Below, one piece after another: positions 6,099-12,237 of a stretch of 12,237 bases of DNA. The position numbers and the translations under genes were made by a program. Source of the DNA: an uncultured Altererythrobacter sp. (lineage in GTDB: Bacteria > Pseudomonadota > Alphaproteobacteria > Sphingomonadales > Sphingomonadaceae). The notes below the pieces were generated by a model, which saw nothing but the letters and a program-made list of their open reading frames with translations, was not told the DNA's origin and searched no databases. The stretch is from positions 1-12,237 of the forward strand of contig CAMPIA010000021.1 in assembly GCA_946886175.1 (NCBI GenBank). The letters run 5' to 3'. The first letter of the stretch is position 1; the number at the start of each line of letters is the position of its first letter.

Positions 6099-7446
6099 GA
6101 CACAGCGCGTCGGGAAAAGGAGACCGGCGATCGCCACCGCGACCGACGACCACATCCACGCCGGCCGCGCGCTCAAGTACCGCGCGGCCCGGGCCAGCGA
6201 TCGCGCGGAGCGTGCGGCGCTCTTCGCGCAGGCGGCCGAGCGCTATCTCGCCGCCGTGCGCGCAGACGGGCGCGCTTCGACATATGCGCTGATCAATGCC
6301 GCCTCGCTCTACGCCATGGCGAACGACCCCGGTCGCGCGAGCGGGATGGCGGGCGAGGTGCTCGCGCTGCTGGACGGCGGCGATCATGCGCCCGATACGC
6401 CTTACTGGCTCGCGGCAACGCGCGCCGAGGCCGAGTTGGTCCAGGGGGAGATGGATGCGGCGCGTGCCAGCTTGGCGCAGGCCGTAGCGCTCGCGCCCCG
6501 AGCGTGGGAAGATCACGCGATCGCGCTGCGGCAGTTCCGGCTCCTGCTCGGCGAAACCGGCCGGCCCCGCGCCTGGCTCGACGCCTTCACCCCGCCGCCG
6601 ATCCTCGCGTACGGCGGCGTTATGGCGCTTGCTCCCGGCGACCGGGCGGCGCGGGAGCGGATCGAGCAGGCGGTGGCGGAGATCGCGCCGTGCGAGGCTT
6701 ATGGCGCGCTCGCTGCGGGAACCGACATTCTCGTCGCCGAAGCGCTGCTGGCGCGCGATGCCGAACTCAATCTGGTGCTCCCGGTGGAGGTGGAGCGCTT
6801 TCGCGCGGCTTCGGTGACGGCGGTGTCGCCGGACTGGGGCCCGCGCTTCGACGCCTGCCTGGAGCGGGCTGCGTCGGTGCACGTCGCGCCGCCCGGAACC
6901 GCGATGGACGCGGTCGCCAGCGGCCTCGCGGCGCAGATCGCGAAGGGGCTGGCGATCGGCCGTGCGAGCGACCTCGAAACGACCGCGACCGGTCTGCGCG
7001 CGGTTGCGCCCGAAGGCGGCGAGCCCGAGATCGCCAAGGCGTGGCATGCCTGGTCGGCGACAGGCAACCCGACAGCGACGATCGAGCTCGAGCGGTCGGT
7101 CGACTTCGCGGGCTTCGCGCCCGGGGACGCGACAACCGTCCAGATCGTGCTCGCCGCCGCGTCCTCGCCGCCCGGCATCGCCCGGTTCGGCCGCATGTCC
7201 GACGCGCTCACGGCGGCGCGAGGCCAATCGGAGAAGCCGCTCGGGCTCGACGTTCAGGCCGGCGAGCCGGCGCAGGACGACGTGGCGGCGGCCGCCGCCG
7301 CGGCAGCCGGCGCGCCCGGGCTTTGGGCCAGCGCCGACGCGCTGGCGCTCGCCCGTCTCGCCGAGCCCACCCTCGATGCCGAACTCGCCGGGTCGGTCGG
7401 GCATGCGCGCGGCACGAGCGATCTCTACCGTATTTATTTGCCCTGA
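6076..7446 (+). CDS. TPR (TRAFs-binding-like) / SLOG-like / degenerate cyclase-like protein
   Basis: Numbering is from TTG 6076 (456 residues). Residues 50-160 form TPR-like helices with YALINAASLYA, YWLAATRAEAEL and ALRQFRLLLGE, the pattern of TRAFs-binding (DUF4071-type) domains. Residues 175-270 resemble a SLOG-type Rossmann segment: ILAYGGVMA, then AYGALAAGTDILVAEALL and LNLVLPVEVERF. Residues 340-456 look like a shortened class III cyclase domain: SVDFAGF, LGLDVQAGE, an alanine-rich stretch, then GSVGHARGTSDLYRIYLP. The second metal aspartate and the Asn/Arg pair are not visible, so it is probably inactive. These assignments rest on remembered family patterns. No membrane segment is seen. 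Start: TTG 6076 overlaps the previous gene by 23 bp and lacks a ribosome site. AAAAGGAGA at 6115-6123 lies seven bases before an in-frame ATC at 6130, which would give 438 residues. The next canonical start, GTG 6256, cuts into the TPR part. It ends 4 bp short of the convergent Crp gene. Confidence 0.82.
   Translation: MSYRPGRRTQRVGKRRPAIATATDDHIHAGRALKYRAARASDRAERAALFAQAAERYLAAVRADGRASTYALINAASLYAMANDPGRASGMAGEVLALLDGGDHAPDTPYWLAATRAEAELVQGEMDAARASLAQAVALAPRAWEDHAIALRQFRLLLGETGRPRAWLDAFTPPPILAYGGVMALAPGDRAARERIEQAVAEIAPCEAYGALAAGTDILVAEALLARDAELNLVLPVEVERFRAASVTAVSPDWGPRFDACLERAASVHVAPPGTAMDAVASGLAAQIAKGLAIGRASDLETTATGLRAVAPEGGEPEIAKAWHAWSATGNPTATIELERSVDFAGFAPGDATTVQIVLAAASSPPGIARFGRMSDALTAARGQSEKPLGLDVQAGEPAQDDVAAAAAAAAGAPGLWASADALALARLAEPTLDAELAGSVGHARGTSDLYRIYLP
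6115..6132 (+). promoter_or_regulatory. Strong Shine-Dalgarno preceding an ATC codon
   Basis: AAAAGGAGA (6115-6123) has GGAG ending at 6122, then seven bases and an in-frame ATC at 6130-6132. It starts 16 bp after the previous gene's stop, exactly where a start codon would be expected. Either ATC is used as a rare start, or an ATG was mutated or misread. Confidence 0.6.
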
Positions 7447-7450
7447 GGCG

Positions 7451-8107
7451 CTACACCACCAGCGCGCGCAGCCGGTCCGCCGAGACGATCCGCAGCGCCT
7501 CGTGATCGCGTTCGATCAGTCCGCGCCGCTCTGCCACCGCAAGCGCGCGCGAGGCGGTTTCGCGCGCGGTATGGGCGCGCAGCGCGAGCGCGGTGACGAC
7601 CGGCGGCGGGGCGATCGTCGCGCGGTCGTCCGCGAACCGAAGAAGCTCGGCGTAGACCCGCCCGGCGGCCGAGAGCATCATCCGCCCGGCCAGCCGGTCG
7701 ACCAGCAGCGCTTGCTGCCGCGCGAGCAGCAGCGCCATGCCGCGGCCCACGGCTCGTTCGCTGGCGACGAGATCGAGCAGGCGCGCGGTCTCGACCTCGA
7801 TCAGTTCGGTCGATCCGTGCGCGCGCAGCTCGCCGACCTGCTCGCGCGGTTCGGGAAACGCCCCGGCGAGCTCGCCGGGGCCGAAAGTGGCGACTTGCGC
7901 CATCTGGCCGTCCTCGCCGAACATCGAGAGGCTCAGGCTGCCATCGACCACGAACCAGCACAGCGCCATCGGTTGCGCCGGGCCCGCCAGCACGGCGGCG
8001 TGCGGCAGGCGCCGCTCGCGGAAGGCGGGTGCGAGACGTGCGGCATCGGCGGCCTCGCAGTCGAGGATCGACGTCAGCCGTTCGGCAAGCTCGCCCTCTG
8101 ATGCCAT
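7451..8107 (-). CDS. Crp/Fnr-family transcriptional regulator
   Basis: A 218-residue protein of usual family length. Residues 20-115 form the cyclic-nucleotide-binding-like beta barrel (CWFVVDGSLSLSMFGEDG, then ATFGPGELAGAF). Residues 116-145 form the dimerisation helix, and 165-207 a winged helix with ALRAHTARETASRALAVAERRGLI; RETASR is the typical recognition helix. The GEL motif is kept, but the following segment (PEPREQVGELRAHG) does not show the Arg-Ser/Thr pair that holds the cAMP phosphate in E. coli CRP, so the ligand is unknown. No cysteine cluster for an iron-sulfur centre is seen near the N-terminus. The ATG at 8107 has GGGGGCG about eight bases upstream. It lies 48 bp after the flavin reductase stop on the same strand, so the two may be co-transcribed. 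It converges with the TPR/cyclase-like gene with a 4-bp gap and no terminator in between. Targets cannot be inferred. Confidence 0.9.
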   Translation of the reverse strand: MASEGELAERLTSILDCEAADAARLAPAFRERRLPHAAVLAGPAQPMALCWFVVDGSLSLSMFGEDGQMAQVATFGPGELAGAFPEPREQVGELRAHGSTELIEVETARLLDLVASERAVGRGMALLLARQQALLVDRLAGRMMLSAAGRVYAELLRFADDRATIAPPPVVTALALRAHTARETASRALAVAERRGLIERDHEALRIVSADRLRALVV

Positions 8108-8155
8108 GGCAACAGCGCCCCCATCGCCGCTTGCGCTCGCGCACTTCGTGCGGTT

Positions 8156-8764
8156 CTAGTCCTCTATCCTGTGCAGGAGAGCAAGCTGGGCGCGCCCCGC
8201 CTCGGTCAGCCGCCATTCGCCGCCCTGCTCGCGAATCAGCCCCGCAGCGACCAGTTGCGCGTGATCCTGCGGGTCAAGCGCAGCGTTGTCCGCCGGCATG
8301 AGCCGGCCGTAGCGCCCGCCATGGTAGATCAGCGGCTCGGCCTCGCTACGCCCGAAATCGACCACTTCGCCCAGGAAGATCGCGTGGTCCCCACCCTCGT
8401 ATTCGAAGCGCGCCTGGCAGCCGAAGCGGGCCGCGCAGCCTGCGATCAGCGGCGCGCCCTCGGGCCCGTCTGCCAGTTCGAGCCCGGCGAACTTGTCCGC
8501 GCCGCGCGCCGCGAAGCGGTCCGACATGGCCTGCTGGCCGCTCCCGAGCACGTGCACCGCCCAGCTCCGCGCGTCGCGGAAGGCGGGCAGGCTGTGGCTG
8601 TCGAGCGAGAGGCTCCACAGCACCATCGGCGGATCGAGCGAAACCGAATTGAAGCTGTTCGCGGTGAGGCCCACGGGCATGCCCTCGCCGTCGCGCGCGG
8701 TGACGATCGTCACCCCGGTCACGAAGCTGCCGAGCGCGTTGCGGAATGCGGTCTTGTCCAACAC
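8156..8764 (-). CDS. Flavin reductase-like FMN-binding protein (NAD(P)H:flavin oxidoreductase family)
   Basis: About 202 residues with the split-barrel FMN-binding fold of flavin reductase components (HpaC/DIM6 type), which supply reduced flavin to a monooxygenase. Seen: TAFRNALGSFVTGVTIVTA, GLTANSFNSVSLDPPMVLWSL, WAVHVLGSGQQAMSDRFA, DHAIFLGEV and LIYHGGRYGRL. The last 40 or so residues (DPQDHAQLVAAGLIREQGG...WRLTEAGRAQL) extend beyond the usual 160-170-residue domain and look like a small winged-helix tail. Start: GTG at 8764 begins just before the conserved domain. The ATG at 8809 would add 15 residues of poor quality and overlap the divergent thiolase-like gene start by 21 bp, so the shorter form is preferred, without a strong ribosome site in either case. 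No monooxygenase gene is in the window, so its partner is unknown. It is followed by the Crp gene. Confidence 0.87.
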   Translation of the reverse strand: MLDKTAFRNALGSFVTGVTIVTARDGEGMPVGLTANSFNSVSLDPPMVLWSLSLDSHSLPAFRDARSWAVHVLGSGQQAMSDRFAARGADKFAGLELADGPEGAPLIAGCAARFGCQARFEYEGGDHAIFLGEVVDFGRSEAEPLIYHGGRYGRLMPADNAALDPQDHAQLVAAGLIREQGGEWRLTEAGRAQLALLHRIED

Positions 8765-8788
8765 CGCACCGTCGCTAAGCTCGCGGCG

Positions 8789-10330
8789 ATGGAAGAGCAA
8801 CCGCCGCATGACCGCACCCCCGTAATCGTCGGCGTCGGACAATATTCGGAACGCCCGCAGGACGCGGGATACCGCGCGCTTTCGTACATGGATCTGGCTG
8901 GCGAGGCGCTGACGGCGGCGATCGCCGACGCGCGCGCGGCCGGCGACCTCGCCAAGGTGATCGACACGATCGGCGCGATCCGCCAGTTCGAGATTTCGCG
9001 ACCCGATGCGAAGACGCCGTTCGGCCGGGCGGACAACCCGCCGCGCGCGATCGGGCAGCGGGTGGGCGCCGACCCGCGCCGCGCGATCCTCGAGACCACG
9101 GGCGGGCAGACCAGCCAGAAGCTCGTCGGCGAGCTCGCGAGCGAGATCGCTGCGGGGCGCAGCGAGGCGGCGGCGATTGTCGGTTCGGAAGCGATCTCGA
9201 CCGTGCGCGCCTTGCTGGACGCGGGCGAGACGCGCGACTGGTCGGAAGCGATCGGCGGCGAGCTCGAAGATCGCGGCTTCGGGCTGGAGGGCATGTTCGA
9301 TGCCGCATTGCTCCGGCACGGCGCGGTCAGCGCGATCGCGCACTACGCGCTGTTCGAGAACGCGCGCCGCGCCCGGCTGGGCGTGTCGCTGGCCGACTAT
9401 CGCCAGGCGATGGGCGCGCTCTTCGCGCCGTTCACGCAAGTCGCTGCGGCCAATCCCCACGCTGCTTCGCGCGAAGTTCGTAGTGCGCACGAGCTGGCGA
9501 CGGCAACCCCGCGCAACCGGATCGTCGCCGAGCCCTATCCCCGGATGACCGTTTCGCGCGACCAGGTGAACCAGGCCGCGGCGCTGATCATCGTTTCGGC
9601 CGGAAAGGCGCGCGAACTCGGCATCCCCGAGGATCGCTGGGTCCATATCCACGCGGTTGCCGACGCGACCGAGCCGCCGGTGATGGAACGGCCCGACCTG
9701 TCGCGCAGCCCGGCCTCGATCGCTTCGCTCGAGACTGCGCTGGCGCGCGCCGGGCGTTCGCTCGACGCGATCCGCTATCTCGACCTCTATTCCTGCTTCG
9801 CTATCCCCGTGTTCAATGTGACCGATCATTTCGGCCTTGCGATCGACGACCCGCGCGGGCTGACGCTGACCGGCGGGCTGCCGTTCTTCGGCGGCGCGGG
9901 CAACAATTATTCGACCCACGCCATCGCCGAGGCGGTCGTGCGCGTGCGGACGAATCGCGGGGGCTATGCGTTGGTCGGCGCGAACGGCGGCTTCATGAGC
10001 AAGTACGCGACCGGCATCTATTCGACCGAGCCCGCAGATTGGACCGGGGGCGACCGCTGGCAGCGGGCCGAGGGTCCGGCCCAGCGTATCGCCATCGCGG
10101 CGCAGCCGGGGGGCAGCCTGACGGTCGAAAGCTACACCATCGCCGAGAGCAGGCACGGCCCGGTCGGTATCGTTCTCGGCCGCGATCCGCAGGGCGCGCG
10201 CGTGGCGGCCAACGCCGATCTCGCCGACGGACCCACGCGGGCGCTGTTCGAGACGGGCGAGCCGTTCGGCGCGCGGCTCGCGCTCTCGTCGGCGGGCGAC
10301 GGACGCACGATCGCGCGGGTCGAAGACTAG
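8789..10330 (+). CDS. Thiolase-like protein (acetyl-CoA acetyltransferase family) lacking the nucleophilic cysteine
   Basis: 513 residues: an N-terminal thiolase fold (about 10-415) plus a C-terminal beta-rich domain (about 425-513) as in thiolase-like type 1 proteins. Seen: RTPVIVGVGQYSERP at the start, LYSCFAIPVFNV (333-344), LTGGLPFFGGAGNNYSTHAI (359-378) with His377, and VGANGGFMSKYATGIYSTEP. Where classical thiolases carry the reactive Cys in a C-x-S/G motif, this has ETTGGQTSQ (102-110), with no cysteine nearby. Condensing or cleaving activity by the normal mechanism is therefore doubtful; CoA-ester binding is likelier. Such proteins often sit in fatty-acid, steroid or terpenoid degradation clusters, and the acyl-CoA dehydrogenase pair next to it fits. 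ATG 8789 was chosen because the family starts a few residues before RTPVIVGVGQ; the ribosome site is weak. The divergent flavin reductase starts only 24 bp away. Confidence 0.88.
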   Translation: MEEQPPHDRTPVIVGVGQYSERPQDAGYRALSYMDLAGEALTAAIADARAAGDLAKVIDTIGAIRQFEISRPDAKTPFGRADNPPRAIGQRVGADPRRAILETTGGQTSQKLVGELASEIAAGRSEAAAIVGSEAISTVRALLDAGETRDWSEAIGGELEDRGFGLEGMFDAALLRHGAVSAIAHYALFENARRARLGVSLADYRQAMGALFAPFTQVAAANPHAASREVRSAHELATATPRNRIVAEPYPRMTVSRDQVNQAAALIIVSAGKARELGIPEDRWVHIHAVADATEPPVMERPDLSRSPASIASLETALARAGRSLDAIRYLDLYSCFAIPVFNVTDHFGLAIDDPRGLTLTGGLPFFGGAGNNYSTHAIAEAVVRVRTNRGGYALVGANGGFMSKYATGIYSTEPADWTGGDRWQRAEGPAQRIAIAAQPGGSLTVESYTIAESRHGPVGIVLGRDPQGARVAANADLADGPTRALFETGEPFGARLALSSAGDGRTIARVED

Positions 10331-10335
10331 CTAAA

Positions 10336-10391
10336 CTGTTCGGCGGACTTGATCGTGCTCGCGCCGGGGCGGATCAGATTTCGCCGAACAG
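10336..10391. repeat. Inverted repeat across the convergent 3' ends (possible bidirectional terminator)
   Basis: CTGTTCGGCG at 10336-10345 is exactly complementary to CGCCGAACAG at 10382-10391, with weaker similarity continuing inwards to about 10354 and 10372. The left arm lies just after the thiolase-like stop; the right arm is the last codons of the short acyl-CoA dehydrogenase. There is no T-tract on either strand and the loop is long, so a Rho-independent terminator role is only possible. Confidence 0.5.
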
Positions 10392-11123
10392 ACTACCTCG
10401 GACCCAGTCCACCGGCCGTTCGCCCGAGGCGATCAGCTCCGCACCGAGACGCCGCGCCCAGAGGCTCTCCGATCCGCAAGCCGCACGCCACGCATGCAGC
10501 CGCCGGGTGAAAAGCTGCGCGTCGTGCTCGGCGCTCATGCCGATCGCGCCGTGGACCGCGTGCGCGACCGCGGCGATGCGCGGCGCAGCGTCCGAAGCGA
10601 CGAACTTGGCGAGCGCGGCGCGGCGCGCATCGGGCCATCGCGCATGTCCCGCCAATTCCGCCGCGATCCGCACTGCGACCGTTTCTTCCGCCATCGTCGC
10701 GAGCTGCTGCTGGACCGCCTGCTGCCGCCCGACCGGCTTGCCGAACTGGACCCGCTCGTTCGCATGGGCGACGGTCATCGCCAGCAGCCGGTCGGCCGCG
10801 CCGGCGATGGCGGCGGCATGAAGCACCGCGTTCGCCGCCGCACGTTTCGCTTCGTCGGGCGTGCCGCGCGCGATCATGGCCGCGCCGATCTCTAGCGGCG
10901 CGGCGTGGCGGCCGAGCGCGACGAACAGCGGCACGACCGCGCCGAAATCGAGTGCCGCGCCGCCCGTGCCCTCGGGCGCGAGCGCATCGAGGAAACCCGA
11001 GCGCTCGATCTCGCTCCGCTCCGTGCGCCAATCCTCGTCCCGCTCGATTTCGCGCAGTCGCGCTGGCGAGAAAAGCTGGGCGAGCATTCGTTCGAACGGC
11101 TCGACGAGTTCGTCCGCCGCCAT
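10374..11123 (-). CDS. Short acyl-CoA dehydrogenase-family subunit
   Basis: 249 residues, well below the usual 370-400. It has N-terminal helices (DELVEPFERMLAQLFSP), then a stretch poor in the central beta-domain, and the C-terminal four-helix bundle (ANERVQFGKPVGRQQAVQQQLATMA; AVHGAIGMSAEHDAQLFTRRLHAW). The FAD motif seen in the neighbour (SEPGAGSD) and the middle domain are missing. From established knowledge, heteromeric FadE/ChsE-type enzymes of steroid catabolism are built from two unequal or complementary subunits from adjacent genes, which this pair resembles. GKPVGRQQAVQ is the conserved helix with flavin-contacting residues. ATG 11123 overlaps the upstream stop as TGATG; a GTG at 11126 giving a GTGA overlap is an equally good start. 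It is probably inactive alone. Confidence 0.9.
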   Translation of the reverse strand: MAADELVEPFERMLAQLFSPARLREIERDEDWRTERSEIERSGFLDALAPEGTGGAALDFGAVVPLFVALGRHAAPLEIGAAMIARGTPDEAKRAAANAVLHAAAIAGAADRLLAMTVAHANERVQFGKPVGRQQAVQQQLATMAEETVAVRIAAELAGHARWPDARRAALAKFVASDAAPRIAAVAHAVHGAIGMSAEHDAQLFTRRLHAWRAACGSESLWARRLGAELIASGERPVDWVRGSLFGEI

Positions 11124-12237
11124 CACCGCAGTCCCAATCCGCGCGCGATGATCCCGCGCAGTATTTCGCGCGTCCCGCCGCGCAGCGAGAAGCTCGGCGC
11201 GACCAGCGTCAGGTATTCGAGCGCGCGCCTCAGTTCGGGTGCGATCGGTTCGACCGGATGGCTCGCAAGGTCGTCGGCGATCGCGGTGGGCAGCGCCTGC
11301 TCGAAGCTGGTGCCGAGATCCTTGACCAGCGAAGCCTCGACCACCGGGCTCTCGCCCGCCGCGAGCCGCGCGGTGCAGGCGATCGACATTGCGCGCAGTG
11401 TGGCCAGCTTCGCGATCAGCCCGCCCGCCAGCATCGCCGTCGCATCGTCGCTCCGGCCGGCCGCGCGCAGGTGATCGAGCCAGCCTTCGAGCAGCACCAC
11501 GCTCGAATAGATGCGTTCCGGGCCGCTGCGCTCGAACGCGAGCTCGGCGGTGACTTGCGCCCAGCCCTCGCCTTCGGCGCCGATCAGCGCGTCGCCGGCC
11601 AGTTCGACCTCGTCGAAGAAGACTTCGGCGAAATGCGCGTCGCCCGCCAGGTCCGCGATCGGACGCACGGTGACGCCCGGCGCCTTGAGATCGACGATCA
11701 GTTGCGACAATCCGCTCTGCCGGTCCTCCGCGCCCCCCGAGGTGCGCACGAGCGCGATCATGTAATCGGCGTGCATCGCGCCGGTGGTCCAGATCTTCTG
11801 CCCGGTGAGCCGCCAGCCATCGGCGGTGGGCTCGGCGCGAGTGCGGACCGAGGCGAGGTCCGAGCCCGCACCTGGCTCACTCATCCCGATGCAGAACAGC
11901 GCCTCGCCGCGGCAGATGCGCGGCAGGTAGGCTTCGCGCTGAGCCTCGGTCCCGAACCGCAGGATCAGCGGCGCGCTCTGCCGGTCGGCGATCCAGTGCG
12001 CTGCGACCGGCGCGCCCGCCGCGAGCAGTTCCTCGACCACCACGAAGCGCGCGAAGGGCCCCCGCCCGCCGCCGCCATAGCGTTTCGGCAAAGTCAGCCC
12101 GAGCAGACCCGCCGCGCCCAGCCGGCGGCTGAACTGCGGATCGAACCCGCTCCACGAACGCGCTCGCCGGTCGAGCGGCATGCCCGCGATGGCGCCGTCC
12201 GCAAGCTCGCGCACGAGCGGCCGCAGAACCTCGTTCC
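11123..12237 (-). CDS. Acyl-CoA dehydrogenase (partial, 5' end outside window)
   Basis: 371 visible codons of a full-domain acyl-CoA dehydrogenase. Seen: GLLGLTLPKRYGGGG, FVVVEELLAAGAP, FCIGMSEPGAGSDLASVRT (the FAD/substrate-binding motif), WRLTGQKIWTTGAMHADYMIALVR, FFDEVELAGDALIG, AFERSGPERIYSS, and the tail FSLRGGTREILRGIIARGLGL. The reading frame continues past 12214 to the window edge (NEVLRPL before the GTG there), and this matches the usual N-terminal helix, so the true start is beyond 12237. At the C-terminal position where medium-chain enzymes have the catalytic Glu before Gly-Thr, this has Gly (RGGT). The base must come from elsewhere, with the glutamates of FERSGPERI as candidates, or from the partner. 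It is translationally coupled to the short subunit gene. The substrate is unknown; the thiolase-like gene nearby suggests a CoA-ester catabolic cluster. Confidence 0.94.
   Translation of the reverse strand, partial: NEVLRPLVRELADGAIAGMPLDRRARSWSGFDPQFSRRLGAAGLLGLTLPKRYGGGGRGPFARFVVVEELLAAGAPVAAHWIADRQSAPLILRFGTEAQREAYLPRICRGEALFCIGMSEPGAGSDLASVRTRAEPTADGWRLTGQKIWTTGAMHADYMIALVRTSGGAEDRQSGLSQLIVDLKAPGVTVRPIADLAGDAHFAEVFFDEVELAGDALIGAEGEGWAQVTAELAFERSGPERIYSSVVLLEGWLDHLRAAGRSDDATAMLAGGLIAKLATLRAMSIACTARLAAGESPVVEASLVKDLGTSFEQALPTAIADDLASHPVEPIAPELRRALEYLTLVAPSFSLRGGTREILRGIIARGLGLR

Noticed and set aside
6079..7404. A 441-codon minus-strand frame opposite the third cassette gene
   Set aside because: Arg-rich shadow; the plus strand shows TPR, Rossmann-like and cyclase-like patterns.
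3892..7446. Classical Thoeris, CBASS or Pycsar system
   Set aside because: No SIR2-SLOG ThsA, no CD-NTase and no intact cyclase is present. Only partial similarity of parts exists, so a known system name is not justified.
8140..8152. Small hairpin CGCAC-TTC-GTGCG between the flavin reductase and Crp genes
   Set aside because: Only five base pairs and no T-tract on the minus strand, so a terminator call is not supported; it could be a chance fold in GC-rich DNA.
8810..10156. Upstream extension of the flavin reductase frame on the minus strand
   Set aside because: It is the antisense of the thiolase-like gene, with no motif; the split-barrel domain begins at about 8755.

Overview
The window is very GC-rich, densely coded DNA with short or overlapping gene junctions. 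The protein families point to an alphaproteobacterium of the sphingomonad/erythrobacter type: a split cobalamin-dependent methionine synthase, an ArsR-methyltransferase fusion regulator, TIR-TPR proteins, and REP-like palindromes of the 'CCCTTCGACA...GACGAACGG' kind. That assignment rests on remembered family distribution; there is no rRNA or other phylogenetic marker here.

Region A (1-3820, minus strand) is a methionine/SAM-cycle operon read right to left: sahR (ArsR HTH plus methyltransferase fold), metF, metH part 1 (homocysteine-binding half) and metH part 2 (pterin domain, cut by the window edge). sahR/metF and metF/metH1 overlap by ATGA. Between the two metH halves lies a pair of facing REP-like palindromes. 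A strikingly AT-rich 24-bp palindrome lies on top of the only clear promoter, 11 bp before the sahR start codon. It fits a SahR operator, so the operon probably responds to S-adenosylhomocysteine and represses itself.

Region B (3892-7446, plus strand) is divergent from sahR and holds a tightly coupled three-gene cassette. The first gene encodes a TIR domain, one membrane helix and TPR-like repeats. The second encodes a 200-residue protein with no recognisable family, coupled by GTGA. The third encodes a TPR (TRAFs-binding-like) domain, a SLOG-like Rossmann segment and what looks like a decayed class III nucleotidyl cyclase domain. The third gene has an excellent Shine-Dalgarno placed before an ATC codon. 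This cassette is the most likely place for an uncharacterised signalling or defence system. TIR and SLOG folds are also the two halves of Thoeris logic, but nothing here proves a defence role.

Region C (7451-8809, minus strand) has a flavin reductase-like gene followed by a Crp/Fnr regulator, which converges with the cassette. Region D (8789-10330, plus strand) is a thiolase-like protein whose usual nucleophilic cysteine is absent. Region E (10374-12237, minus strand) is a pair of overlapping acyl-CoA dehydrogenase genes, one full-domain (5' end outside the window) and one short, as in heteromeric FadE-type enzymes. Regions C-E together suggest acyl-CoA or steroid/terpenoid-type catabolism.

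There are no tRNA or rRNA genes, CRISPR arrays, insertion sequences or transposases. No gap without a gene exceeds 150 bp.
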